Counted from the first letter of the stretch, positions 33,682 to 45,309 are shown. The stretch: DNA of 64,000 bases from Hesseltinella vesiculosa (GCA_002104935.1 MCGT01000004.1:930001-994000), one strand, 5' to 3'. The notes: generated from the letters alone by a model not told the origin. Made by a program: numbers and translations.

Positions 33682-35731
33682 CATTTGAGAAAAATAGCCC
33701 AACCCCTGCAAAAGTGGAAAAATAGGTTCACGAAAAAAAAAATAGAATCGGGTGGGATCAACCCGAGAGCGACGTCGATACAAATCTCACATTGTTACAC
33801 GCAGAGTCAACCCAAACCTTGTCCTTCTTTGTTTGTTGTCTTCTTCCTTTTTAGGATTGCAAGGCGTTGCCCAGCAACAAAAAAATCAGTGAGTTGTCGT
33901 GACATGACAGCCTGAAAGGCACTTTTTTAAGCTCGGATACACTTCAACTTTAAATGGCACGTGATGCCTCGACGCAGACGTGATTCTATGAATCCATACA
34001 TCAAATAAAGGAGATGAAGACCAGACAAAATAGTAAAGGCGAGCACCTTTTTTTACGTACAAAAACGCATAAACCTTTTTTGAGTTTATGCATTTTGAAA
34101 CAAAAAGACAATAGCGCAGGATCCCTGTCGAGGCGGACTATGGAATTAAAAATGGGAATCATGTTTATGTTTTTAGGGAGGTGGAATATACTGAACCACC
34201 TTCTGGAAGCATGGTTACGCATGGCTGCACAAATAAACACAAACGAGGTCAAAACCGAATCGATTAAAAAAAGGAGGGTCGTTTCTATGGCAAATAATGC
34301 AAAATGAGAGCATGAGTGATGAACTTGTCTGCATCTTACCAGATGGTGTCATACGCCTCGCCAGCTTAAATTAAAAAAACGATCATCCTCTTTTTTTTTT
34401 TTCCGCCAGGGAATGCTTTTTTTTATGCAAAACCTCCTCTTGGAAAATATACAGCATCCCCCATGCAGTTGAAAAACAAATGTGTCAATTCACTTGGAAG
34501 AAGGCAAAAAAAAAAAAAAAAACGACGCCTTTTGGTCTCACAACGATTCCCATGATCATCTCTTTGGAACATTCAAAATAAAAATAAAAATAATAAAAAT
34601 ACGCATTGCGTGTTCCCGATCATTTTTTGTTACTCTCACACGCAATGTCAATCCACCTGTAGCCAAACTGTCGCCAATGGCGAAAACAGAAAAAAACCAA
34701 TGGTCTTGGCTGCATCTTCATATGGGAAAGCGTTTTTTTTTTTTACTGGCCCATCATTACCTCTTTGAGGATTTGCCATTGGTAAACCATGGTCCGTTCA
34801 TTTTTATTTATTGAAATAAACTCGTACCCACTGGCGTTTGATCCACGAAAAAAATAAAAAACGCAAGCGGAGCGGCCTCGGACGGAGTTGAAATCGAATA
34901 ACAAACGGCATGAACTCAATGCTGAAACATCTTTTTTTTTATACACGCTTCTTGGGGGCGGCATTGCTATCATTACAACATAACAATTGGCTTTGCTGTG
35001 GTCAAAGTGCTTGTTCGTAGATGACTCCCTAAAGCTTCTTTTTATACAAAGGAATTTGGCTGTGACGTTTTTCTTTTTTGACAGGCCCCTTGGCTCACCC
35101 CAGGTCAAGGACATGCAAGGTTCGGTAAATGAGGCTTCTAAATGATTCAGGTCAAACAAAACTTTAATTTTAAAAAGGGCCTCCCGCCCTACTCTTTTGT
35201 TCAAATGTACAACGTTACCTAGATTGACCCATTTGCTCGTTTGCTCCCCAACGTCATCTTTGCAGGCGCGGAGAAGTCTATTTTTTTTTTTTTGTCTGCA
35301 TGTCAAAAAGAAAGGGAAAAAAACGACGCTTTTTGACATTTTGGTCGAGGGCAAAAATGGCAAGACATCAACTTTCAAACATCCATTCATCAACTCAAAA
35401 GTGTTTGTTATTTATTTCATCCAAGTTTAGGTTGGGGGAGGTAAACAAGGGGGGGGGGCAGGGAAGATAGACTTCAGCACCATGCAAATAACCATGCCAA
35501 ATAAGAACAAAAGGCAACCAAAAAACTTGATTTTCACTATCCGCCTTTTTTCAAAGGTTGCACATGCGACACACACAAAAATCAACATGTATAAAAACCC
35601 TTTTTCCTTTTCTTCCTCCTTTTTCTTCTTTGCCCTCTTTTTCGACTTTTATCTGCTTGTTTTGTGCTAGGCGCCTGTGTTTTTTTTATATACCTGTACT
35701 CATAAAGATTTCAAAAAGAATCAAAAAAAAA
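33159..35731. other. Gene-poor interval of about 2.5 kb
   Basis: No gene I can support. It contains many A/T homopolymers (33650-33677, 34507-34523), a TTA microsatellite near 33545-33562, and a perfect 6-bp inverted repeat with 7-nt loop at 33748-33766. A minus-strand frame is open for 216 codons at 34743-35393, but it is interrupted by Lys/Phe runs from poly(A)/(T) and shows no domain. A TATA-like sequence near 35686-35693 precedes the Sfp1-like gene at 35732. Confidence 0.5.
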
Positions 35732-36816
35732 ATGCCCGTGCCAATAGATGCTCATTCTTCGATGGCTAGACGTTTAAGCCTTTCAAGCAACGATATCAGT
35801 TTTGAGTAAGTGGCGGCGGACCTTGGTTTTAAAATGACGAAAATAACGCTCAAACCTCTTTTTTTTTTTTTTTTTTTTCTTACAGCCCCTACGATTTTGA
35901 ATCCAGTCAACCAACCACCGAGATAAAAGATGAATCGCGTGAACTGGAAGAAAAATACTGCCGAGATTTTGCTTGCTGTGGTCTGATTCTGGATGACCTA
36001 CACGACCTTCTACAGCACTATGAAGAATGCCATGTGCGAGTGGAGGATGAAGATGATGAAGACGTGTTCACGCCCGAGGACCCCTTGCAAGAGCTGGACC
36101 CGTTAGAAGACCTGGCCCACATGAAAAAAAGAGCTGCAGCTTATCTGGATGACCTGCCTTCTCTTCATCTCATTCAACCCCTCCCGTCACCTGCGGATTC
36201 TCCCTCTTGTTCCTCAGCTGCCTCGGTCTCTAGTGAATCCGACATTCTAGAGGATGACAAGCCCAAGGTCGGCAAAAAGCGAACCTATTATCAATCCAAT
36301 GCTGTTGAAATCATCACCCAATCAGCCGTTAAAAAGCTAGCCTTGGCCACCAACATCCAACCTCATTTTCTTTCAGATGAAGAATTCTTTGCTCATGCTG
36401 AAGCCTTTTTGGCAACCGCTCATTTGAGTAAGTCGCACCAAAAAAAAAAAATGACGGGCTATCTTAACCTTTTATTTTCTTTCCCAGACATCAATGCTGA
36501 CAAGCCTTACAAGTGTCCCGTGGATGGGTGTGACAAGGCCTACAAAAACCCAAATGGTTTAAAATATCACAATCAACATGGTCACTGCAGCTTGATCACT
36601 GAGGACGAAAACGTGGCCAAACCCTATCAGTGCACCATTGGCGACTGTGGCAAGCGATATAAAAATTTGAATGGTCTCAAATATCATATTGAACATAGCC
36701 ACGTTGCTGCTTTGAATCAAACCCTCGCCAGCTTTGGATCGTCCTTTTTTTCGCCCACACCCGACGTCACGCCCATTTCCTCGCCTCAACTGTCCTGTCT
36801 GTCTCCCATTTTTTAA
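35732..36816 (+). CDS. Sfp1-like split C2H2 zinc-finger transcription factor
   Basis: Nuclear regulator related to Sfp1, which drives ribosomal protein and ribosome-biogenesis genes in yeast. Three exons (35732-35805, 35886-36427, 36488-36816) join in phase, about 314 aa. An N-terminal finger-like segment reads YCRDFACCGLILDDLHDLLQ followed by HYEECH. The middle is acidic with Ser/Pro stretches. The C-terminal part holds two fingers in the family form: KPYKCPVDGCDKAYKNPNGL-KYHNQHGH and KPYQCTIGDCGKRYKNLNGL-KYHIEHSH, separated by an acidic spacer as in Sfp1's split fingers. The chain ends with a Ser/Pro tail, SPIF. ATG 35732 follows an A-rich leader, giving MPVPIDAHSSMARRLSLSS, in which the RRLSLSS element looks like a PKA-type site (Sfp1 localisation is nutrient-controlled in yeast). 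Confidence 0.85.
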
Positions 36817-37201
36817 CCCTTATCACCCTTGTATTACTTTAAAGCCCCGTGTACATATTTTTATTCCCCCATTATCCCCCATATTCTTAGTTACCCCCCA
36901 CCCACCCCCAAAAAAAAAGTTATCCAAAAAGTGTTGTAATAAAAAAATATTGACCAAACCTCCATGCATTCAGCCTCGAAGCGCTTTTCTTGTCATGTGC
37001 ACCTTGCTTGTTTCACTACCCATGAAGGCAAAATTTGGCCAATTGAAAAAAACTGCGACATTCCCGTCCGCCTGACGGATCCAGTTTCTTGTTTGTCTCA
37101 GTAGCTGATTGATGATGTGTCGCCATCCCGCATGAATCCAGAAATAAAAGGAAAAAAAAAAAAACCTCCACCCTTTTCTCGCTTTACAAAACATCATTAA
37201 A

Positions 37202-37533
37202 ATGGCCTGCCCATGTCAAGAGTCTAGTAAACAATGCACGTGAGTACATCCCCTGCGGTTCACACCAAACAATCTGAGGATGTCGTTACCCAACGGTTTG
37301 TTTTAGATGCCAAGAAGGCGGTGGCCCCTGCAAATGTAGTGACACCTGCAACTGTGTTCATTGCAAGGCCAAGCACAGTAACGAATGCAAATGCAATGGT
37401 AAAAATAAAATGAACCGACTCTGCCTGTGATCAACTGTGTTCCTCACCTTTTTAATTTTTTTGTCTGGCCATAGGAAGTGGCAATGGCTGCCAGTGTGGC
37501 AAGGACTGTAAATGTGGTACAAACAAACTTTGA
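37202..37533 (+). CDS. Metallothionein, 62 aa, three exons
   Basis: Small cytosolic metal-binding protein, likely for copper, zinc or cadmium storage and detoxification. Exons 37202-37239, 37307-37398 and 37475-37533 join in phase to exactly 63 codons, with canonical GT-AG ends (donors GTGAGT and GTAAAA). The product has 15 Cys in 62 residues, arranged as CPC, CTC, CKC, CNC-x-x-C, CKC, CQC and CKC, plus two His (HCKAKH). There are no aromatic residues at all. Start MACPCQ and end KCGTNKL are both typical of metallothioneins. The gene is too short and too split to appear in ORF lists, and the phase agreement across two introns is the main support. The upstream 100 bp is T-rich; no sure metal-response element was identified. 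Confidence 0.88.
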
Positions 37534-37996
37534 GTCCTGTCCTCAAATGACTAAAATAAAAAAAAGAAACTTAACTTATTGTTTCCCGCCAGAGATCATC
37601 TGCGCCTTTTCCCATTTCGATTTCATTTCCCTTCATTTCTTTACGGAATCGTCATCGTGACTCGGCCCCGTTGAGTTCTAACTTTCAAAAGCAGCTTTCC
37701 GAAAGAGGAAGCCCCAGCAGACAGTAGCACTACCCGTCGTCATTTCCAACGATGTGAAAGGAGCAGCTATTGATTTGCCGTAGGAGAGAAGAAAGGTGCG
37801 CTGAAACAGGGTATTAGTGGCCTACATGGATGAATGGGCTGAGCACCTCACGCCTTCATGACCACAGTGCATGGCGTAAATGCGGTTGTCTCGATTTACC
37901 TTTTGCCTGCAGGGTCGCTTTTCAGAATAGGGTCGATCTCATATCCAACTCCTGTAGATCACCTTGGAGTGAGTGGATGTCGCCAGCGGCATATTC

Positions 37997-38032
<36 letters not shown>

Positions 38033-38107
38033 ATAAGCGTATGCAATACCCATGCAGCTGAATACATTTTCAAATGAAAAAGAGCGCAAAATAAAGCACA
38101 TTACATT
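37534..38107. other. Interval with weak minus-strand coding signal
   Basis: On the minus strand two stretches look protein-like: one around 37906-37960 (GVGYEIDPILKSDPAGK, ending in a good GTAAAT donor) and one at about 37683-37823 (47 codons to a TAG, containing FLLSYGKSIAAPFTS). I could not join them in phase, and no start was found, so no gene is called. The plus strand has a 30-nt poly(T) run at about 38001-38031. Confidence 0.3.
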
Positions 38108-38540
38108 TTATTTCAGGTATTCGTTGATGACAATGGTGACTAGAGAGAGAAAAATAAGGTTAATTGCATAATGGCTTTTTTTTTTCCTCCCGAGGTCAGG
38201 ATGGGCTGAGGTTTACCAGTAACACACATGATGATGAGAAATGCAATCAACACGATGCGAAATCGCCAGGCTGTGATGTTCTCTTGTGGGGTATGCGGGT
38301 GATGTACAGATGTAAGAGCTTTGGGCTTCTCGTCAGCTTAAATGGAGAGAGAAAACAAGAGCGGTGAGCGTGGCGACGTGTCTTTTTTTTTTTTTTTTTT
38401 TTTTTACATGGATCAAGGGTTACTGTTTGCAGGTCATTCATCATTTGGAAAATAACCCTTTCAGCCTCGATCCGGCTTGCTTTCTTTAGTTTTGCGGGCG
38501 CCGGGAAATCATTTGATCGATAACCAGGTGGTGGTTGCAT
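38108..38540 (-). CDS. Small single-pass membrane protein, 94 aa
   Basis: Unrecognised protein assembled from three exons (38408-38540, 38217-38336, 38108-38139), which sum to exactly 95 codons with matching phases. The N terminus MQPPPGYRSNDFPAPAKLKK is Pro-rich and basic, a helix follows (ASRIEAERVIFQMMNDLQTV), then a polar linker with HHPHTPQENITAW, then one strongly hydrophobic helix of about 20 residues (FRIVLIAFLIIMCVTVTIVI) and a short tail NEYLK. This is the layout of a tail-anchored protein, with the bulk in the cytosol. The ORF is hidden in simple ORF lists by the introns and poly(A) tracts. The stop is followed closely by AATAAA-like sequence. Function unknown. Confidence 0.65.
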
Positions 38541-39055
38541 CTGAGCAAGTTGGGAAGCGGAACAAAAAAAGAAAAGAGAAAGAGACTGCGGTGACGATTC
38601 AGTGCGATCCTTTCCTGTCACGATCCATCCAGAGACGGATGTTCTACTCTACTTTTTTTTTTTTTACTTTGCTTGATATTACTGTCGAAGCTTTTTTCTT
38701 TGCGGTTGTTTTAAAATCCAACCAAACAAACCGTTGACGGGACGGACTCCATGAGATGACGGACGCAGCTGGAATTATTCATTCACTCGCTGACTTGTTG
38801 AAGAGGGTGGAGGGGACAATTTCTACATGCTTTCTTTTTCATTCAGCCCGCACCTTGTTCAAAAATATCTTCTATTTAAAGCATGCAAGTTTAGAAAGGG
38901 AGTTTCAAGGAGACCATGCAGGCATGCAAAAAAAGCCATGAACCTCTCTCTCTCAAATATGCATATCCCCTTTCTTCTTCTTTTTTTTTTGTCTCTTTTT
39001 TCTATCTTTTTGGATCGACAGACAAGTCGTAGTTTTTCGTTTTTGTTTTTTTGCA

Positions 39056-40911
39056 ATGGAAACATCAATGATTTCAATGTCATCACCAGAGGAAATGTCG
39101 TCGGAGACCAAATTGAAAACCATCACCATCGACCTTGAGGATCAGGTGGTTGAGAAAGAGCATACGAGTATGATGGCCTGGGTAGTGGTCGTTGTGACCG
39201 TGGCCATCAACAGTGCTTGTGCCGTCATGTGGATGACTGGCAGTTGTATCCCAACTGCCGGCCCCGAGTATTTTGGTATTGATCTGACCCAGTTGAACTG
39301 GCTGTCCAACATCTCTGCCATCCTCAACACCGTTGGCTCTTTGCCATCAGCCTGGTGTTACGAGTATTTGGGCATAAAAAAATCGGTAAAAAAAAACCGA
39401 CCCCTCATTTTTATCTTTTCATATTGGACCCTGATTTTCCCTTTGCTCAACTAAAAAAGATGATCCTCGCAGCTACCCTCAATACGGTCGGATGCTGGAT
39501 TAGATGTCTTGCTATTGTAGCTCCGTTGAACACCAAATTTCCTGTCATGGCCTTTGGCCAATTCGTCGCAAGCATCGGCGGCCCCATCGTTTACAAGTAA
39601 GTTACATCTTTTTACTTCGCTCTTTGCTGACGGTTATCATTTAGCATTGCAACAAAGGTAAAAAAAAAAAAAAAAAGACCCCGTACGGAGCGTGAACTTC
39701 TTTCTACCAATCAGCTGGTGGCGGTTTGGTTTAGTTCGAAAGACCGTCCTATTGCCAACATGTTGATATGTAAGAGCATCATCCCGTAAGGTTGAAAATA
39801 ACCATGAGGATGCTCATTCTACTTCTTTGTATAGCCATACAGTTAGGCATGGTCCTTGCCCCGCTAATTTTACCCCAGCTGGTTTTTTCTCCCCAAGATA
39901 TACCTCGCTTGGTAAACCCATCCGATTTGGTGCTTCTTTGGCTTACCCAGTTTTTCTTTTGTAGTTGCTGATTGTAGCCGGCTTTTCCTCGGTCGCCACT
40001 GTACCTACATTTTTTATTCCAGCTAAACCCAAGCGGCCGCCAACAAAGAGCGCCGTGGAAGGCCGCATGCCATTTATTCTCGGCCTGAAAAAATTGATCA
40101 AGAGCCGGCAGTTTTGGTACATCACGTTGTCAGGTGGTGCTAGCATGGGCATGGGCTATTCTGTAGCGGTTCTGATCATGCAAGCCATCATCCCGCTCGG
40201 CTACAGTGACCAGCAAGCTGGGATCTGCTCGGCCATCATTGTTGTTGCCGGCTTTGCCGGAGGACGTAAGTCTCCCCTCCCCCTTGAAAAAATTACACAC
40301 TGAACGCTTACTTTGAACGGCTTTTCGGGGGGCTAGTGATGGCTGGTTATTGGGCAGGCAAAACAAACCAGCATCTGATGCTCATTAAAATTTTCACCCC
40401 AATCATCATTTTCAGTTATGTATCCTTTTTATTTTTAAGTAAGGGCCAGGACGAAAAAAGAAAATATACCCTGGATCCTGACTTTTTTTTTTCTCTCATG
40501 CATAGTCATTCCCAACGCATTTGGTGCCGTGATTCTGGCTTGTTTTATGAATGGCTTCACGGTCTATGGGATCTTCCCGGTGATGCTTGAATACGCTAGC
40601 GAGAGTAACCACTTTTGTTCATTATCGCTCTCCTCTTCTCAACTGACACCCATTTTTAACTAGTCATGTACCCTGTGCCCGAGTCTATCTCGTCCTGCTT
40701 CATTTGGACTTGGGTAACCGCTTTTATGTTGGTGTTTTCGGTCATGATCGATAGTTTGCGAGCTGGACCTGACGCCGTGCCACCCAACAACATGACCCAT
40801 TCCATGATTGCTGCCACTGCCGTCGTCACTTTCTGCCTGATCCCCATCATCTGGCTCCGAGGCGAAATGAAGCGCTCTGCCACCGACAAAGGTCATCCGG
40901 TGCTTTCTTAA
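39056..40911 (+). CDS. Major facilitator transporter, FLVCR/MFSD7-like
   Basis: Twelve-helix membrane carrier of the FLVCR-type MFS group. Animal members have been linked to heme and choline/ethanolamine transport; the substrate here is unknown. ATG 39056 gives an acidic N-terminal tail (METSMISMSSPEEM). First helix AWVVVVVTVAINSACAVMW; then YFGIDLTQLNWLSNISAILN, typical of the family, and GSLPSAWCYEYLGIKKS. About eight exons with short introns follow, e.g. donors near 39388, 39599, 39660 and 39770. Other landmarks are SSKDRPIANMLISIQLGMVL, IPAKPKRPPTKSAVEG in the central loop, and LEYASE-x-x-YPVPES (the equivalent of the family's E-x-x-YPV-x-E) near 40590-40690. Stop TAA 40909-40911. About 490 aa, normal for the family. 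It converges with the MEA1-like gene. Confidence 0.85.
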
Positions 40912-40970
40912 AAAAAATGTTAATATTGCACATTAAAAATAATTACATTACAAGAGCTATCTACATTCAT

Positions 40971-41749
40971 TCAATCCTTGGTCCGCGACTTGGTCACTGG
41001 CAACCAACTTGATTCGGGTATGGATTTCGCCCAATCTACAGCAAAAATTAAATAAAGCATTTTAGCAATGAGCCCCTTTGATGCTACCCCCCCTTTTTTT
41101 TAATCTATTCTACTTGCCTGGGATAGCATTGTCGGGCAGCGTGATGTTTTTCATGATGTCTTTGATCAACTCGGAGGTGCCTACGGGGAAAGGGACAGAG
41201 CAAAGGTTCAATCAAGGTACCCACTGCAAGCTTTTTCTTTTCACCTTGTGTGATATCCTGGGCAGGGTCCAAGGAAACTGTGATGGGCTGACTGGGGATC
41301 TCTGCCAAATAGTCATGATCCGTTTCTGTATATCCTGGGTCTTGAAATTCTGATGAGCCGCCCTCGTCATTGCTGTCGTCATCTTGGGGCAGTTGCTCGT
41401 AACCAAATGGGATCTCATCATCAATGTTGTCATCGCTGTCACTGGTGCCAGCCATGCCGGCATTGGAGATGATCACTGAACGTTGATAAAAAAATAGGAT
41501 GAATTCTTTCTTGGCCATCTGTAGTCGCCCGTCTATCCTTACGCTCATCAAGCTGTCGGGCAAAGTCTTCAACGGGATCACCAATGCCGTCAACATATAA
41601 ATCGTCTGTAGCCATCGATTCCACTTCATCAGGGACATCTATATCTAAATGTTGCTTAATGCATTTCAGCCTTAAAAGATTTTTCATTGGCGCGTTGTCA
41701 TCTTACCTTGTTTCAAACTGTCATTGCAAGCTTTCTCCAGTGCAACCAT
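40971..41749 (-). CDS. MEA1-like acidic protein
   Basis: Homologue of male-enhanced antigen 1, a small acidic protein of unclear function found in animals and many other eukaryotes. Five exons join in phase from ATG 41749 (MVALEKACNDSLKQ) to TGA 40971-40973. The middle is acidic, with GYEQLPQDDDS, matching the GYxPL-x-Q element of MEA1. The C-terminal signature is clear: ELIKDIMKNITLPDNAIP-DWAKSIPESSWL, matching the MEA1 pattern (V/I)-K-x-x-M-x-x-(V/I)-x-L-P-x-x-x-(V/I)-P-x-WA-x-x-I-x-x-x-x-W. The last intron begins GCAAGT instead of GT, a rare but known GC-AG type; phase and conserved residues on both sides support it. It converges with the FLVCR-like gene, 59 bp apart. Confidence 0.78.
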
Positions 41750-43823
41750 GGTGACGAAAACGAAAGGAAAGGCTGAAAAAAAATTGTTGGCCACACGTTA
41801 TTTTTAAAGCCCAGACCGTCGCCACTGCAAGTTGTTTTGGCTGGGAAGGTGGCTGTGAACTTTACCGATCGACTTGATTTTTCCAAGGTCGACATCATGC
41901 ATGAGTTAGCAAACTCACAATAAAATTCACCCATTAGCCCACAAGTGCTTGTGGGATTTTTTTTCAGCATGGCCAATTTTCACAGGGGACCCCAGGTGGT
42001 CTGATAAAACACCACAGAGCAAACTTGGTCAGAGTCAATGCACACGACCACTAAAGGATGAGAAATGGGTTTGATTAAATTACGACTCTCATAGACGGTG
42101 GAGAGTTGGGCTAGAAGCTGTGATCCATTCTTTTGTGTGCACCAGCCTGGCAAAAGCATTGTGCGGAGACTGAATACGCCCTCTCAATTTTCTATTCTTA
42201 CATTGGAAAAAAAAACAATGACTGTCCAACACTTTTGGTTGATCAGAACGATGTGATTTTGTATGGATGAGCTAATGCATGAAAGAGGATGATACTGAAA
42301 AAATCATGTCGATTGACAAAGGCTGCCCAGCCAACATTTGATCTGCTTCATTTTGAAACTTCCAGCTCCCCAGCCGTTTTCGCCACAGGACCGACCCCCA
42401 GGTGATCTGGTCAAAAATCCTACCTTCCACAAACCAAACCAGCTCTCGCAGGCAACGAATAAAGCATGAGAAGCAACCATAGCGGAGCCCTCTCCGGCCC
42501 TGATGGAGGGTAAGAAACATCCACTGGGATGAGAAGCTGTCATGGCTGGAGTCAACACGTTGGCTATGGTAAGCGGCCTCGCTTGAAATTTTGCCGGACA
42601 CAAAAAAGGAAGCGATCCACATTATTCTTGGGTCACCAGCAGACAATGGGGGAAATGATTCTCACTATCCTCTTCTTTTTTTTTGACCTCGATCCTCGAC
42701 TCTTTGAGTAAAAACTCATCATGACGACAGCACAAGTTGGTGTCCGTGCATACCCTTGGTGGTCTTCGTGGGCAAGACAACGGAGGGGAGGTCAAGGCGG
42801 TTTGCGTCTTTTTTTTTTTTTTTTTTGAGAGGGAAGTTGTTGACGTGCTTGTAACCTTTTTTTAGATTTGGACGGCTTGGATGGAAAGGAGAGAAAGCAA
42901 CCCAGCTGCCCAAAAAAGGAAATTTTCTTAGGATCTTTGCAAATTTGGGCAACAAAGGTGGTTTTGTGATTCCACCTCGGGTGCAACACCATATACAATT
43001 TGTCCCTTTACACCAGATCATCTGAGGTGCATACATACATGTAGTTTTACTAGAGAACCAAGCTTGGAGAGGTGCTTGTTTTACTCGATGACAAAGTACG
43101 CCCGGCGCTGCTCTTTGTAAAGGACCACGTGCCAATGTCAATGGGGTCGTTGTTTCAAACATGGTCATTTCTCATCTTCTATTCAATGCAAGCAATGAAG
43201 GTCGAGATTTAAAACTTTATTTGGATTCCAAAGAAATGGCGAGACCAAAAACAAAAGAAGATCTGTGTTCGATTATTTGAAGGAAATCGGTGCATCCTCC
43301 TTTTTTTTTTTTTTTTTTGTCCCACCCTTGTACCAATTCCAGTTTTGGTCTGACGCTGCGTCATGGTCTTGGATGGCACCGGTCTTTCTTCAACAGTTTT
43401 GCACGTACCAGCCGTGTATCATCCTTTTCAATGCTCAATGAATTCTCGTCCTCTTTCGTAGAGTGTTTATTCGAAATGAAATCAGGAGAGTTTCCACGTT
43501 TTCATGTGGGGTAGCACAAGTGACCCTTTGTATTAATCTGGCCAGCAATTTTCATTGGCCGGCTCGGGAAATGATTCCCCGGACTGCTCTGAAGTACACA
43601 AAGTTAAGATTCAAAAAAAAAAATTCCAGCAAGACATGCTTTGATCAGTTTTTATTGTTTTTTTTATTGTTTTTGACATAGCAAGAGGAAACTCAAAAAA
43701 AAAAAGCATAAAATGAGACGGGGAAAACGCATGTACAAATGAGAGAGGCATATAAATACAACGGAAATGAAAAACTAAGTTACAATGGATATTTTTAAAA
43801 ATACGGGGAATATTTTTTTTCCC
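41750..43823. other. Gene-poor interval of about 2.1 kb
   Basis: Contains the promoter of the MEA1-like gene, the second copy of a dispersed repeat (42235-42420), a short element near 41985-42005 that resembles the repeat's 3' end, and A/T homopolymers. A minus-strand frame of 149 codons is open at 42719-43168, starting at an ATG; it includes a poly-Lys stretch and has no recognisable domain. Not called as a gene. Confidence 0.45.
42235..42420. repeat. Dispersed repeat, copy B
   Basis: Aligns with 24385-24600 in the same orientation over about 190 bp with small gaps. Both copies lie in gene-free DNA. Fragments similar to the last 25 bp (ccccagg-tgatct-gtcaaa) recur at about 41985-42005 and 60335-60365. 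Confidence 0.5.
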
Positions 43824-45309
43824 TCAGAGAGGGTGATTTTGAGGAGGAGCAAGGGTGACGTCGTTGGAGATGGAAGCAGCATGGGCAAGCATATTAGCGA
43901 CTCGGAGACAGATGGCATCACCACGGGCATGGCGCTGGAGAGCTTCTTTTCGGGCGAAGCGCTTGCCACAAGTGCCACAGGCAAAAGGTCGATGGCCCGA
44001 GTGCAGCGCCTCGTGTCGACGCAGATCATGGGGCCGGGAAAATCGCCAAGGACAGTCTTCATGACGGCAAACATAAGGCCGGGCTTTGCTATGGCTCAGG
44101 AGGTGTGATTTCAGGTTGTAGGCGCGATGGAACACCTTGTCACAAAAATGGCAGGCATAGGTTTTGGTAGGAGCAGAAGAGATGGAGGAAGCGGGTGACG
44201 TGGAGCGGCGCTTGTGGTGGTGAATGGAAAATGGCAACGATGGGCTTTTGGGTACGGCTGCAGGTGAGGAAAAAAAGGTCGATGTCATGGCTGAGGATTC
44301 CATCAGGGGGTCGGTGACGATGTAGCCATGGCTGACACAGGGCGAGGTCGAGTTGGCTCGGAACGATGACTGCATGTCGGTTTGGGAGCCCAGACTGGCA
44401 GCCGAGGGAATAGGTGAGGTGGAAGGCAAAGGCAAGGAGGTGGTGGATGAGATGGACAGGGCGGAAGAGTAGGATGCAACAGAGGAGGCAGGGGCGGGGT
44501 AGCTGCCGACGAGTGAATGAGAGACAGGGTTGGACACCATCATGGCTGGCCGAGGTGATGTTGAAGCATCCAAAGGTGGCATCAGTAAGCTGCTGTAATC
44601 GGAGGTGGTGCCAGGCATGATCATGGGCTGGCTGGCAGGTGGTGGGTAGTCGAGAGAAGTGGATGGACAGTACGAGGTATAGGCAGCCAAGTCGGCAGCC
44701 GAGGTGACGGGCTGGTCAAAGGATGGTTGGCCTTGGGAATACATACTGGTGTGGACCAAGGGAGGTGGAGGGGAGAAATAGCCAGGACCGTCATAGAACA
44801 GCGTGGTGGAGGGACCGTCATTTGGCGCTGAAACACCAGTTATCCAAGGTGAATGCACTTGAGTTGGAGCAGGCACAGGGGTAGTATCATGAGTAAAAGT
44901 AACATGCATTGTGCTAAAAACGATGAAAAGAAAGAGTGAGAAGAAGTAGAAGTAAAAAAAAAAAAAAAAAAAGGAGAAAGGGTGACCCACTTTTCTTTTT
45001 TTTTTTAAAGAGTTTAAACATGTTTCCTATTTTTATCCAAAGCCAAGGATTACCTTTTGAAGGGAGGGTGGGACCGCAGATCTTGATGGGAGTGGGAAGG
45101 CAAAAAGGTTGGCTTTGATTGAGGCTGGTGAGACGAGTGGCAAAGACTTGCGCTTGAAACGTCGTGTGGCGCAAAGTGCTCAGCTTGGTGCTGGTAGGCA
45201 AAGAAAAGAGGGTCAGTGTAACCTTGAAAAAAATGAGAGATAAACTTACATGGACTACGTCCGTGTTCAATAGGTATCCATAGGGTGAAGGCTCATTGAA
45301 AGTATCCAT
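43824..45309 (-). CDS. C2H2 zinc-finger transcription factor
   Basis: DNA-binding regulator of unknown target. Three exons join in phase: exon 1 from ATG 45309 (MDTFNEPSPYGYLLNTDVVH, phase 0), exon 2 ending at PPFK-R before 45052, and exon 3 reading STMHVTFTHDTTPV onward. An internal ATG (44909) would give a shorter product, but the phase match favours the three-exon form. The N-terminal 270 residues are Ser/Pro/Thr-rich and disordered. Three fingers follow near the C terminus: YACHFCDKVFHRAYNLKSHL, YVCRHEDCPWRFSRPHDLRR and FACGTCGKRFARKEALQRHA; the last is C2HC-like, ending GDAIC. Layout resembles Crz1/Azf1-type fungal factors, but I see no calcineurin-docking site and do not assign an orthologue. 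Stop TGA 43824-43826. Confidence 0.82.

Noticed and set aside
33741..33800. tRNA gene
   Set aside because: Only a T-arm-like hairpin; no acceptor stem, anticodon arm or matching A box could be placed.
37683..37960. Mic10-like mitochondrial protein
   Set aside because: Two stretches recall Mic10 motifs, but they occur in the reverse order on the coding strand and do not join in phase.
42719..43168. Minus-strand ORF of 149 codons as a gene
   Set aside because: Contains a poly-Lys run from a homopolymer and no recognisable motif; lies next to a dispersed repeat.
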